Assembly: GCA_958477305.1 (NCBI GenBank)
Contig: CAUEFI010000011.1
Span: 1 to 64,000, forward strand
DNA from: HGM12998 sp900756495
Lineage (GTDB): Bacteria > Bacillota > Clostridia > Oscillospirales > Oscillospiraceae
Reading direction: 5' to 3'
DNA length: 64,000 nucleotides
Shown here: piece by piece, positions 52,425-60,509 of the stretch
Layout: each line of letters opens with the position of its first letter
Numbering within the stretch: the stretch's first letter is position 1
Notes under the pieces: generated by a model
The model's input: the letters and a program-made list of their open reading frames with translations, nothing else
Database searches by the model: none
Told to the model about the DNA's origin: nothing
Position numbers and translations under genes: made by a program

Positions 52425-52466
52425 AGCAAAAAAGCCGCACAGCTTTGACTGTGCGGCTTTTTTGCT
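52425..52466. terminator. Bidirectional terminator between maturation operon and sigma gene
   Basis: A perfect 18-bp stem (52425-52442 with 52449-52466), six-base loop and A/T runs within the outer stem. It terminates the minus-strand operon ending at 52487. Confidence 0.88.
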
Positions 52467-52486
52467 GCCATTCCAGCGGTCAGAAC

Positions 52487-52762
52487 TCATGCCAATGCCG
52501 TCTCGCCGGCGGCAGCACGCAGAATCCGTTCCACATCCTCCCGTTCCGCGTGACCCTCGTGAAGCTTTTTTCCATCTACATAATAGCAAGGTACATAATA
52601 GTAGTCAAACGTATCGGCATATTCAGCCTCAGCTTCCTCATCCACTACTCGGATAGGTATGCCCGCCCACTCCGGGTGCTCAGCCAGCAGTTCCTCCTGC
52701 AACGCCAAAACCAGACGGCAGTGGGGACAGTTCTTCAAAATAAACAGCGTGATCTCCCTCAT
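52487..52762 (-). CDS. Small thioredoxin/glutaredoxin-fold protein with CPHC motif
   Basis: 91 residues: a thioredoxin-like start with redox pair Cys12-Pro-His-Cys15 and a VPCYYVDGKKL strand containing the cis-Pro position. It is the last gene of the molybdenum-hydroxylase maturation operon, three bases after xdhC, so a role in sulfur/selenium transfer or disulfide reduction during cofactor maturation is plausible but inferred. Confidence 0.78.
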   Translation of the reverse strand: MREITLFILKNCPHCRLVLALQEELLAEHPEWAGIPIRVVDEEAEAEYADTFDYYYVPCYYVDGKKLHEGHAEREDVERILRAAAGETALA

Positions 52763-52765
52763 AGC

Positions 52766-53515
52766 CTACCTCTTTACCGTAAATTCCACCGTGATGGTTC
52801 CGCCGCAGGCCATACCAGGCGCGGCTCCAGCGGTCATATCGTAGGTTTTCCGATTTTCTCCCGTACCATTCGCCCAGAGGGCCAGCGCATCAGCCCGGGC
52901 CCTGAACTCAGCCGCCCCGCCTCCGATGGTTCCGGTACAGGTCCCGTCCGGCTCTACGTGCATCCACGTCCCCACTCTGCGGGGCGAGGGCCCCTCTTTG
53001 TCCACGATAGTCACCACTACCCCGGGGCGATCCGGCGGCGCTTCAGTTCCCGCGCCCCGGCGGGAGCGCTCCTGTACCAGTTCGGCGGCAATAGAAACCG
53101 CGATCTCTGCCGGAGTCTGCCCACCCAACTTCAAACCGATGGGGCTGTGGACCCCCCTGAGAATTTCCGGGGAAATCCCCTCCGCCTCCAGCGCCCCCAA
53201 AATAGTCCTGACTTTGACCGGGCTGCCAATCATTCCTACGTAGGCGTATTGTCCCCGCAGAACCCGGCTCAGGCAGTCCTTATCCAGATCGTGGCTCCGG
53301 CTCAGAAGCACGAAGTAGTCCTCCGGCGTACTCCCCGCCTGCTCCAGCCCCTCCAGATAGGGGGCGCAGATTACCCTGTCCGCCATTGGAAACCGCTGCG
53401 CACTGGCAAATTCCTTCCTGTCGTCAATCACCACAATGGTAAAGTCCAGCCGGGCGGCAATATGGGCCACTTCCAGAGAGACATGCCCTGCCCCGCACAA
53501 AATCAGCCGCTCCAT
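52766..53515 (-). CDS. xdhC: XdhC-family maturation factor with swapped domain order
   Basis: 249 residues. The NAD(P)-binding-like Rossmann part comes first (LILCGAGHVSLEVAHIAARL, IDDRKEFASAQRFPMADRVI), and the XdhC/CoxI motif follows at the C-terminus (EGPSPRRVGTWM, GTIGGGAAE, GMACGGTITVEF). Usual XdhC proteins have the reverse order. XdhC binds the molybdenum cofactor, promotes its sulfuration and hands it to the hydroxylase. It abuts yqeB with no gap and lies three bases from the CPHC gene. Confidence 0.87.
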   Translation of the reverse strand: MERLILCGAGHVSLEVAHIAARLDFTIVVIDDRKEFASAQRFPMADRVICAPYLEGLEQAGSTPEDYFVLLSRSHDLDKDCLSRVLRGQYAYVGMIGSPVKVRTILGALEAEGISPEILRGVHSPIGLKLGGQTPAEIAVSIAAELVQERSRRGAGTEAPPDRPGVVVTIVDKEGPSPRRVGTWMHVEPDGTCTGTIGGGAAEFRARADALALWANGTGENRKTYDMTAGAAPGMACGGTITVEFTVKR

Positions 53516-54307
53516 TTATGTCTCCTCCTTCCCAAAAAGCCGGATCCCCTCCAGCACGCCCTCTGCCACACGCCGGGCTTTGTCAGAGATGGTACGGCAC
53601 AACTCCGGCTCCCTTCTGGGATCCACATCTCCGGCCTTCATGCCTGTCTTCACAGGGATACCGCGCGGCAGCAGTCCCCGCACCATGCCGCTGAGGCCGG
53701 ATCGGACCGGGATCCCTGCAACCCGGGCCACCGGTTCCCCAACGTCCACAAAATCTCCAATAGCGGCCAGAGGTTCAAAGATCCCATCTGCCGGAACCCG
53801 CAGTACCCGCTGTGCGGAATATCCCGCCACCTCTCCGGGAATTCCGGTATCGGGTGTGGCAGAGCCGGCCAGCAGGAGTCTTCCCAGCTCCGGTCCCCGC
53901 TGCGTCTCCACAACGCCGTGGCAGTCCTTCCCAGCAGTAAATCCGGGGCCCAGCGCGATAACCACCGGGGCGTCGGTTATGCGGGTTCCCGTATTGCGCT
54001 TGGCAAGTACGGCGTCTATCACCGCTGCAAAGGGCAGCTTGTTCCGGATTGCCGCCGTCGGATCGGCCAGCACGGCGACATCTCCCCGCCCCAGGATCTC
54101 CGAGACCTCCTGTAACCCTTCCGCCCGTCGGGCGGTCACACCCTCCACTTCCGCCACACCGTCATAGATGCATTGAGAAAACGCCACACCTCGCCGCACG
54201 GCAGTGGGCGCTTCCAGTTCGGTCATCACCACCGAGACCCCCACGCCGTACAGCCGGTGTGCAACGCCTGTCGCCAGATCTCCGGCTCCCTTTATCAGAA
54301 CAAGCAT
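53516..54307 (-). CDS. yqeB: YqeB, selenium-dependent molybdenum hydroxylase accessory protein
   Basis: 263 residues: N-terminal Rossmann-like VLIKGAGDLATGVAHRLYGV, a central ALGPGFTAGKDCHGVVETQR, and a C-terminal AIGDFVDVGEPVARVAGI segment resembling a biotinyl/lipoyl-like fold. By comparative genomics yqeB tracks selenium-dependent molybdenum hydroxylases together with yqeC. ATG 54307 fits; the open frame further upstream is out of family. It overlaps the end of yqeC by 13 bases. Confidence 0.88.
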   Translation of the reverse strand: MLVLIKGAGDLATGVAHRLYGVGVSVVMTELEAPTAVRRGVAFSQCIYDGVAEVEGVTARRAEGLQEVSEILGRGDVAVLADPTAAIRNKLPFAAVIDAVLAKRNTGTRITDAPVVIALGPGFTAGKDCHGVVETQRGPELGRLLLAGSATPDTGIPGEVAGYSAQRVLRVPADGIFEPLAAIGDFVDVGEPVARVAGIPVRSGLSGMVRGLLPRGIPVKTGMKAGDVDPRREPELCRTISDKARRVAEGVLEGIRLFGKEET

Positions 54308-55017
54308 TTCCCGCCCCGCTCCTCTTCCCGGTAGCAGGTGACGGCGGCATGGATCCCCCGCGCTGCCAAAGCCGCCGCAGCCTCTGCCGCCGCCGTACGC
54401 CTCTGAGGCGTGTCGGCCTTGTTCAGAACGCACCGGAACGCCATGCACTCCTCCACGCACTTTCGTCCTCCCCTGGGGCTGGAGAGTATAGCCGCTACAT
54501 CGGCAGGCGTCACCAAGGCCTCGGGCGGCTTGTCCAACAGGGCGCATACCAACTCGACGCGGTGACAGACAGCGCCGATAGGCTGCCCCACGCTGTCCAT
54601 TCCGGCCACCGCCACCACGGCGTCCACCCCCGGCTGAATTACCGGTTCCCCATCCCGTGGGACCTTTAACGGCCGCAGCCGGGCGCCGTCAGCCTCCATC
54701 ACCACAACATCAGCAGCCCCTTTATAATCCAGCAGCGTCCCGACACCCTCCAGCTTTTCCGCCTCAAAAAACCGTCCCAGCGTAACAATTCCGTGCCTGT
54801 CCAGCAGCAGGCGCACGCTCTCGGCGCCGGGGTCGCCGGTGAGGACCAGCTTCGGGTGGGGCATCATATGGGTGGTCGTGGTCACTACCACCCGCTTCCC
54901 CGCGTCCCGTGCACCTCTGGCCAGCGCATACATGGTGGAGGATTTTCCTCCCCCTCCCACCATCGCCACTGCCCGGTGCTTGTTCATATCCAGCTTGAGC
55001 GCTTCCCAGAGGTTCAT
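54295..55017 (-). CDS. yqeC: YqeC, putative selenium cofactor biosynthesis protein
   Basis: 240 residues with a P-loop at the N-terminus (AMVGGGGKSSTMYALA), VVTTTTHMMPH, and VVVMEADGARLRPLKVPRDG, matching the YqeC family linked with yqeB to labile-selenium molybdenum hydroxylases. The P-loop suggests nucleotide-dependent cofactor chemistry. ATG 55017 follows GGAGGGATAGG. It starts three bases after mntP ends and overlaps yqeB. Confidence 0.9.
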   Translation of the reverse strand: MNLWEALKLDMNKHRAVAMVGGGGKSSTMYALARGARDAGKRVVVTTTTHMMPHPKLVLTGDPGAESVRLLLDRHGIVTLGRFFEAEKLEGVGTLLDYKGAADVVVMEADGARLRPLKVPRDGEPVIQPGVDAVVAVAGMDSVGQPIGAVCHRVELVCALLDKPPEALVTPADVAAILSSPRGGRKCVEECMAFRCVLNKADTPQRRTAAAEAAAALAARGIHAAVTCYREEERGGKCLF

Positions 55018-55019
55018 AC

Positions 55020-55583
55020 CTATCCCTCCGCTAGATGTTCCATCAAAATTTTTAGACCAATGGCAACGAGGACCAATCCCCCCACAAGCTCGGCACGCCT
55101 TTGAAACAGACAACCCAGCCGCCGGCCCACCAGACCGCCGACTACGGAGAGGCAAAATGCCACGATGCCAATGATAAACGCGGAGGTCAAGATGTTCACA
55201 CTCATAAAAGCCATGGAAACACCGACCGCCAGAGCATCAATCGAGGTGGCCACAGCCAGGGTCGCCAGCCTGGCTGCCGACAGATCCGCCGTGGCAACTG
55301 CATCGTCTCCGCAGCCTTTTCTGACCGCACCGTACGCCATTCGTCCGCCGATCAGTGCCAGCAGGGCAAATGCCACCCAGTGGTCGACAGCCTCGATATA
55401 AGTGCTGACGCTGCTGCCCAGCAGCCATCCCGCCAGGGGCATCAGAAATTGGAAAGCGCCGAACCACCCCCCCATCTTTACTGCCTGCCTGGGACCAAAT
55501 CCGGGGACTGAAATACCGCTTGACACTGACACCGCAAACGCGTCCAGCGCCAGACTGACCGCAATAAGAACAATCTCGATCAA
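55020..55583 (-). CDS. mntP: MntP-family manganese efflux pump
   Basis: 187 residues with six membrane segments and the duplicated acidic motifs of MntP/YebN: SLALDAFAVSVSSG in helix one and ATSIDALAVGVSMA in helix four. It exports Mn2+. Only two bases separate it from yqeC in the same direction, so it heads the maturation operon; whether that is functional or accidental is open. Confidence 0.9.
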   Translation of the reverse strand: MIEIVLIAVSLALDAFAVSVSSGISVPGFGPRQAVKMGGWFGAFQFLMPLAGWLLGSSVSTYIEAVDHWVAFALLALIGGRMAYGAVRKGCGDDAVATADLSAARLATLAVATSIDALAVGVSMAFMSVNILTSAFIIGIVAFCLSVVGGLVGRRLGCLFQRRAELVGGLVLVAIGLKILMEHLAEG

Positions 55584-55626
55584 AGTCTTTCACCTGCACA
55601 ATGTTAAATTTGAAAGCAGTAGGAAA

Positions 55627-55659
55627 AGTATAGCACATATCTCACTTTTATGCTATGAT
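55627..55659. promoter_or_regulatory. Divergent promoter region for mntP-yqeC operon and tadA
   Basis: Two extended -10 elements face away from each other: minus-strand TGC plus TATACT (55627-55632) and plus-strand TGC plus TATGAT (55654-55659). The -35 regions are weak. Confidence 0.5.
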
Positions 55660-55695
55660 AACCGCGAACATGTCCCGAAAAAGGAGGCGTCCGGT

Positions 55696-56178
55696 ATGAC
55701 CCATGAGGACTATATGAAAGAAGCCCTCTCCCTGGCCCGGGAGGCCCTGGCCGACGGCGAAGTTCCTGTAGGCTGTGTGGTGGTCTGGGACGGAACTATC
55801 GTGGGACGCGGCCGCAACCGGCGCGAGGGCGCCCGCACCGCCCTGGGGCATGCAGAAATCGAAGCCATTGCCCAAGCCTGCAAAGCCCTGAACGGCTGGC
55901 GGCTTCACAGGGCAACCCTCTATGTCACCCTGGAGCCCTGTCCCATGTGTGCCGGCGCCATACTCAACGCCCGTATCGCCCAGATCCGTTACGGCGCCAA
56001 GGACGACAAGGCGGGCTGCTGCGGCTCAGTTTTGAATCTTTTTGAGGAAGATTTTCACCATCACCCGCGGATCTATGGAGGATTAATGGAGGCGGAGTGT
56101 TCTGCACTGATGCAGGCATTCTTTCAATCCCTCCGCTCGCCTTCCTGTCCTTCGGACGGTCCGCCTGCCGGAGTCTGA
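55696..56178 (+). CDS. tadA: tRNA-specific adenosine deaminase TadA
   Basis: 160 residues of the cytidine-deaminase fold with zinc-site residues HAEIEA and PCPMCAGAI. It converts adenosine 34 to inosine in tRNA-Arg(ACG). ATG 55696 follows AAGGAGG by eight bases; the frame upstream is open but lies over the mntP promoter. The FEEDFHHHPRIYGG region near the C-terminus is typical of TadA. No tRNA, dnaX or ffs gene (frequent TadA neighbours) is present here. Confidence 0.93.
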   Translation: MTHEDYMKEALSLAREALADGEVPVGCVVVWDGTIVGRGRNRREGARTALGHAEIEAIAQACKALNGWRLHRATLYVTLEPCPMCAGAILNARIAQIRYGAKDDKAGCCGSVLNLFEEDFHHHPRIYGGLMEAECSALMQAFFQSLRSPSCPSDGPPAGV

Positions 56179-56317
56179 TTGGGTACTGCCAGACGCAGCG
56201 GCTGCATTCACCCTGCCTCTTTTGTATGCGCTGTGTCCCGGATGCATTTGTGCACATTTAATATATTTGTAACAAATCAGGCTACCTTTTTTAATATTCC
56301 ACTGGTAACATAATATC

Positions 56318-56402
56318 TGCAAGAGACAAAACTTCTTTTCATTCTATCCTCCAATCCACGAAACAGGCAGGGGCTTATGTCCCTGCCTGTTTCGTCTTTT
56401 TT
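56318..56402 (+). ncRNA. Putative small RNA, copy 1
   Basis: It begins near TGCAAGAGAC, carries the shared TTCTTTTCATT and TATCCTC blocks, and ends in a perfect 15-bp hairpin (56358-56372 with 56381-56395) followed by a T run. No start codon with ribosome site is visible. The AT-rich segment before it, with CATAAT ending a few bases upstream of the shared block, could be its promoter. Not matched to a known RNA family. Confidence 0.5.
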
Positions 56403-56512
56403 CGCTCTTGCCGCTCCTACGTTACAACAACTTTACATAAAATTGCGAAAATTTAAAACTCTCGTAACAGCTTCAGATTTTTTTATTAACATCTGTCGGT
56501 TATTATCATACT

Positions 56513-56600
56513 TGCAAGAGACAGTTTCTTTTCATTTCATTGTATCCTCTTTCCTTCGGCAGAGGCCGGACGTCAGGAGCAGGCGTCCGGCCTTTGTCGT
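56513..56600 (+). ncRNA. Putative small RNA, copy 2
   Basis: Same 5' block TGCAAGAGAC and pyrimidine-rich middle as the copy 195 bases upstream, ending in a 10-bp stem (56563-56572 with 56584-56593) with a short T tail. The stem sequence is unrelated to copy 1, as expected if structure rather than sequence is kept. Confidence 0.45.
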
Positions 56601-56696
56601 GTCCATATACCGCCCCAACGGCGTCGCTGCCGTATGGGTAGTGTCCCCACAGTGCGGAGGAGCTGGATGATATCCGGCCCCTCCGCACCGTATACA

Positions 56697-57692
56697 TTAC
56701 CGCTCTTCTCTGAAATAGTGCAGCCCCAGGCTCGCCGGCGGCTGTTTGTCCTTGCTGTTTCTCATGCTGGTAAAGATTAATACAATCACTGTGACCACAT
56801 AGGGCAGGATCTTATAGAGCTGATCGGGAATAAAGGGCAGCTGCAGACGCAGATAGAGAATCATCAATGCGCCAAATAGGATGGAGCCCCAAATCGCATT
56901 CAGGGGCCGCCACAGGCAGAAAATAACCAGGGCCACTGCCAGCCAGCCCTCGCCGGAGAGTCCTTCGTGATTCCAGACGCAGCCCGCGATGGTCATAATA
57001 TAGACCATACCGCCAATCGCTGAAATACCGCCGCCGATGATGGTGGCCAGATACTTGTAGCGGTTGACATTGATACCTGCGGCATCGGCAGTGGCAGGGC
57101 TCTCACCTACGGACCGCAGATAGAGCCCCGCCCGGCTCCGGTTCAGAAAAACAGCCATCACCACAGCCACACCGATTCCTATATACACAAACATATTGTG
57201 GGAGAAGAGAATGGGCCCGGCCACAGGAATTTCCTGCAGGGCCAGCGGGAAGGGAGAATTGAGGAAAACGGCCTTTAATTCATTGCTGATGGACACATAC
57301 CCACCGGAGGTTACCCGCATGTACTCGCCGATAAACTGGCCCGCTCCGGTTCCAAAGATAGCCAGCGCCAGCCCGGTCACATTTTGATTGGCCCGCAGGG
57401 TGATGGTAATAAAGCTGTATATCAGCGCGCCGAATGCTCCGCCCAGGAAGGCGAACAGCAGCGCCAGCAGAACAGCCACAGCGGCATTTGCGTTTCCGCC
57501 TGAAAGGGTCTCATAGTAGAAGGCTGCACCTAAGCCCATGGCACCGCCCATGTACATCATGCCCTCTACACCCAGATTCAGATTGCCCGCCTTTTCAGAC
57601 AGGATTTCGCCCAGTGTTCCGAACAGCAGAGGCGCGCCGTTGAGTACAGCGGCGGTAAAGAGGGGCAGCAGAAGACTCACTCCCACGTTCAT
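56697..57692 (-). CDS. Nucleoside ABC transporter permease (NupQ-like)
   Basis: 331 residues with about nine to ten membrane segments and the branched-chain/BMP-type permease signature LGTLGEILSEKAGNLNLGVE followed by GMMYMGG near the N-terminus. It pairs with the preceding permease in a guanosine/purine-nucleoside type importer. The start overlaps the stop of that gene (ATGA-type). Last gene of the importer operon as visible. Confidence 0.88.
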   Translation of the reverse strand: MNVGVSLLLPLFTAAVLNGAPLLFGTLGEILSEKAGNLNLGVEGMMYMGGAMGLGAAFYYETLSGGNANAAVAVLLALLFAFLGGAFGALIYSFITITLRANQNVTGLALAIFGTGAGQFIGEYMRVTSGGYVSISNELKAVFLNSPFPLALQEIPVAGPILFSHNMFVYIGIGVAVVMAVFLNRSRAGLYLRSVGESPATADAAGINVNRYKYLATIIGGGISAIGGMVYIMTIAGCVWNHEGLSGEGWLAVALVIFCLWRPLNAIWGSILFGALMILYLRLQLPFIPDQLYKILPYVVTVIVLIFTSMRNSKDKQPPASLGLHYFREER

Positions 57693-58774
57693 CGGGACAC
57701 CTCCTTATGCTTTCCACGGAAAATCATCCGGTAGTTGATAAAGAATTCACAGCCCAGCATACAGAAGAGGAATACGCCCGTAATGATATCGGAGATAGAG
57801 GCAGGGACGCTCATGCGAGTCTGAAGGGTGTCGGCTCCTTTTTCCAGCACCGCCAGAAGGACTGAAATGCCGATCATGGCGAAGGGGTTGAGCTGAGCCA
57901 GCCAGGCTACCGTGATGGCAGTAAAACCCACTCCGGCAGCTACCCCGGCATGAAGGGTATTGTCGGCACCCGAGGCCACAATAAATCCCACCAATCCGCT
58001 GATCGCCCCAGAGAGAAACATGGTACGCATGATGACGCGTCCCACATTCATTCCGGCATACCGGGCGGTGTTCTCACTCTCGCCAATGACCGCAATTTCA
58101 TAGCCCTGCTTGGTATATTTCATGTAGATGAACATTACCGCCGTGAGGATCAGCACAATGATCCAGCCGCAGTGAACACCCAATACCTTAGGCAGCACCG
58201 CAGCCCGGTCAAACTGTGGAATAATCTGGGAGCCAGGTCTTCCCTCCCAAGGGCCGCCCTGCAGCCACTTCACCACACCAATAATGATGTAATTCATCAT
58301 CAGGGTAAACAGCGTCTCATTGGTTCCCCACTTTGCCTTGAAAAAAGCCGGAATCAGAGCCCATATACCTCCGGCCACCGCTCCGGCCACCGCCATCACC
58401 AGGATCAACGCCGCGCTGGGCAGCTTGTCATGCCAGAAAAGCGCAAAGTAGCTGGCAGCCACGGCCCCGGCCGTAATCTGTCCCTCTGCTCCAATGTTCC
58501 AAAAGCGCATTTTAAAGCATGGTGCAATGGCCAGGGCTGTTCCCAGCAGCGGAATGGCAATGCGCACTGTCTGGCGGATGGCAGTAGACTTGCCCAGGGA
58601 GCCGGATACAATGGTGCCATAAGCAGCCAGCGGATTACTGCCCATCACAAGGAAAATAAGGGCACCTATGAGAATTGCCACCACAAACGACCCAATCCGA
58701 ATCCCCCATACCTGTCCGGCGGACATACCGTCCCGCTTAGCCAGGCGAATCAGAGGCGTCTTCTGTTCCTTCAC
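57689..58774 (-). CDS. Nucleoside ABC transporter permease (NupP-like)
   Basis: 361 residues, about ten membrane segments, with the EAA-like loop ESENTARYAGMNVGRVIMRT and the FWNIGAEGQITAGAVAASYF motif typical of BMP-associated permeases. It forms the membrane channel with the second permease. Four-base overlaps link it to the ATPase gene upstream and the other permease downstream. Confidence 0.88.
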   Translation of the reverse strand: MKEQKTPLIRLAKRDGMSAGQVWGIRIGSFVVAILIGALIFLVMGSNPLAAYGTIVSGSLGKSTAIRQTVRIAIPLLGTALAIAPCFKMRFWNIGAEGQITAGAVAASYFALFWHDKLPSAALILVMAVAGAVAGGIWALIPAFFKAKWGTNETLFTLMMNYIIIGVVKWLQGGPWEGRPGSQIIPQFDRAAVLPKVLGVHCGWIIVLILTAVMFIYMKYTKQGYEIAVIGESENTARYAGMNVGRVIMRTMFLSGAISGLVGFIVASGADNTLHAGVAAGVGFTAITVAWLAQLNPFAMIGISVLLAVLEKGADTLQTRMSVPASISDIITGVFLFCMLGCEFFINYRMIFRGKHKEVSR

Positions 58775-60321
58775 TTGTTCTCGCCCCCCTCTCCGCCGCC
58801 GACCCGGGTCATCAGAAGGCCGACCTCATCCTTGCTGGCCTTTCGTGCATCTACGATACCGGATACCTTGCCGCCGCATAGTACCAAGATACGGTCGCAC
58901 AGCTCCAGCAGCACGTCCAAATCCTCCCCTACAAAGATGACGGCCACGCCCTTCCGCTTCTGTTCCGTCATGAGATTATAGATCGTGTAAGACGTGTTGA
59001 TATCCAGTCCCCGCACGGCATAGGCACTCATGAGTACAGTGGGAGAGGAGGCTATCTCCCGCCCCACCAGTACCTTCTGCACGTTGCCGCCGGACAGCCG
59101 CCGGACAGGGAAGTCTACGCTGGGAGTGGCCACCTCCAGCCGCTCTTTTACCTCCAGGGCAAGGGTATTGGGGTCCTTTCGGTTCACAAAGGCTCCCCTG
59201 CCGCTGCGCCAGGATCGGAGCATCATATTCCCCGTCATCCCCATCCCGCCTACCAGTCCCATTCCCAGCCGGTCTTCAGGAACAAAGGCCATCACCACTC
59301 CGGACTTTCTGATCTGCATGGGCGTCCTGCCCACCAGCTCGGTAGGCGGTCCATCCTCCGGCATGTAGGTAATGGATCCCCCGGCCACTGGATAGAGTCC
59401 GGCAATCGCCTCCAGCAGCTCCTTCTGGCCGGACCCGGCAATGCCGGCGACGCCCAGGATTTCCCCGCCCATGGCAGTGAAAGCGACTCCATCCAGCTTT
59501 TTGACGCCCTCCACATCCAGGCAGGTGAGACCCCGGACCTCCAGCCGCGGCGTAGGATTGATCGGATCGGGCCGGTCGATGTTCAGGCTGACCGCCCGGC
59601 CTACCATCATCTCCGTCAGCGCTTGGGGGCTGGTCTCAGCAGTGTTGACTATTCCGATATACCTGCCCTTGCGCAATACAGCCACCTTGTCGGAGATCTC
59701 CATTACCTCATGCAGCTTATGGGTAATAATGACAATCGCCTTGCCGTCGGCCTTCATATTGCGCAGGACGGCAAACAGTTTTTCGGTCTCCTGCGGCGTA
59801 AGTACGGCAGTAGGCTCATCCAGGATCAGGATATCCGCCCCCCGGTAGAGCACCTTGACGATCTCTACCGTCTGCTTTTCAGACACTGACATATCGTAAA
59901 TCTTCTTGTTCGGATCAATGCCAAATCCATATTTGTCACTGATTTCACGCACTCTGGCGGCGATGGCACGCCGGTCCAGCCGGCCCCCATCGTGGAGACC
60001 CAGGACAATATTCTCGGCCGCCGTAAACACGTCCACCAGCTTAAAGTGCTGGTGGATCATGCCTATGCCGTTGTCATATGCATCTTTGGGGGATCGGATG
60101 GATACCGGCTTCCCCTCCACCAGAATCTCTCCCTCATCAGGAAAATAGATGCCGGAAAGCATATTCATCAGCGTAGTCTTGCCGCTTCCGTTTTCCCCCA
60201 GGAGGGCAAGGATCTCTCCCCGGTCAAGGGTCAGATCCACGGCATCGTTGGCCACCACTTTGCCGAAGCGCTTGGTGATGTTCCTCAGCTCGATCGCATG
60301 GACAGTTTCCAAGGCTGTCAT
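58771..60321 (-). CDS. Nucleoside ABC transporter ATP-binding protein, tandem domains (NupO-like)
   Basis: 516 residues with two ABC domains. Domain 1 is complete: Walker A GENGSGKTTL, signature MSVSEKQTVEI, Walker B ILILDEPTAVLTP. Domain 2 has GIAGSGQKELLEAI, signature RRLSGGNVQKVLVGR and a degenerate Walker B region (SAYAVRGLD) without the EPT residues, so only site 1 may hydrolyse well. This layout is standard for BMP-type nucleoside importers. The ATG at 60321 lies directly after AGAAAGG. Confidence 0.9.
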   Translation of the reverse strand: MTALETVHAIELRNITKRFGKVVANDAVDLTLDRGEILALLGENGSGKTTLMNMLSGIYFPDEGEILVEGKPVSIRSPKDAYDNGIGMIHQHFKLVDVFTAAENIVLGLHDGGRLDRRAIAARVREISDKYGFGIDPNKKIYDMSVSEKQTVEIVKVLYRGADILILDEPTAVLTPQETEKLFAVLRNMKADGKAIVIITHKLHEVMEISDKVAVLRKGRYIGIVNTAETSPQALTEMMVGRAVSLNIDRPDPINPTPRLEVRGLTCLDVEGVKKLDGVAFTAMGGEILGVAGIAGSGQKELLEAIAGLYPVAGGSITYMPEDGPPTELVGRTPMQIRKSGVVMAFVPEDRLGMGLVGGMGMTGNMMLRSWRSGRGAFVNRKDPNTLALEVKERLEVATPSVDFPVRRLSGGNVQKVLVGREIASSPTVLMSAYAVRGLDINTSYTIYNLMTEQKRKGVAVIFVGEDLDVLLELCDRILVLCGGKVSGIVDARKASKDEVGLLMTRVGGGEGGENK

Positions 60322-60458
60322 CCTTTCTCCCGCCCCTCAGGCCGGCCTAGTATGACTATTATAGCAAACTTTTTCCGGCCCGTAAATCTAATCTGTGCAA
60401 ATCTGTAAAAAGAGGGTTAACTGAAGCGCCTTAGGCCGTCGGGCCCTCCGGGGCAAAC

Positions 60459-60496
60459 GGGGGCCGCAGGGCATATCCCCGCGGCCCCCATTTTTT
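60459..60496 (-). terminator. Hairpin after the 5'-nucleotidase gene
   Basis: A GC-rich stem (60459-60467 with 60481-60489, extendable inward). On the minus strand it is preceded by six A and followed by only GTTTG, so it may be a weak or partial terminator or a processing/stability hairpin before the ABC genes. Confidence 0.5.
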
Positions 60497-60509
60497 CAGC
60501 TCAGGCTGG

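Larger units (their letters stand above)
56256..56600. repeat. 195-bp tandem imperfect duplication between tadA and the nucleoside importer
   Basis: Two related units start at 56256 and 56451. ATTTAA (56256/56451), GTAACA (56269/56464) and TGCAAGAGAC (56318/56513) recur at exactly 195-base offset; TTCTTTTCATT (56333/56526) and TATCCTC (56345/56543) recur at nearly the same offset. Each unit ends in a hairpin with a different stem sequence. This fills most of the 518-base gap without a protein gene. Confidence 0.75.

Noticed and set aside
51722..54115. A 797-codon open frame on the plus strand
   Set aside because: It is antisense to the sigma, CPHC, xdhC and yqeB genes, has low-complexity Pro/Arg/Ser-rich composition and no domain; it is a by-product of GC-rich codons on the other strand.
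58771..60321. Inactive ATPase because of the degenerate second Walker B
   Set aside because: Asymmetric tandem ABC proteins with one degenerate site are normal in BMP-type nucleoside importers, and domain 1 is intact.
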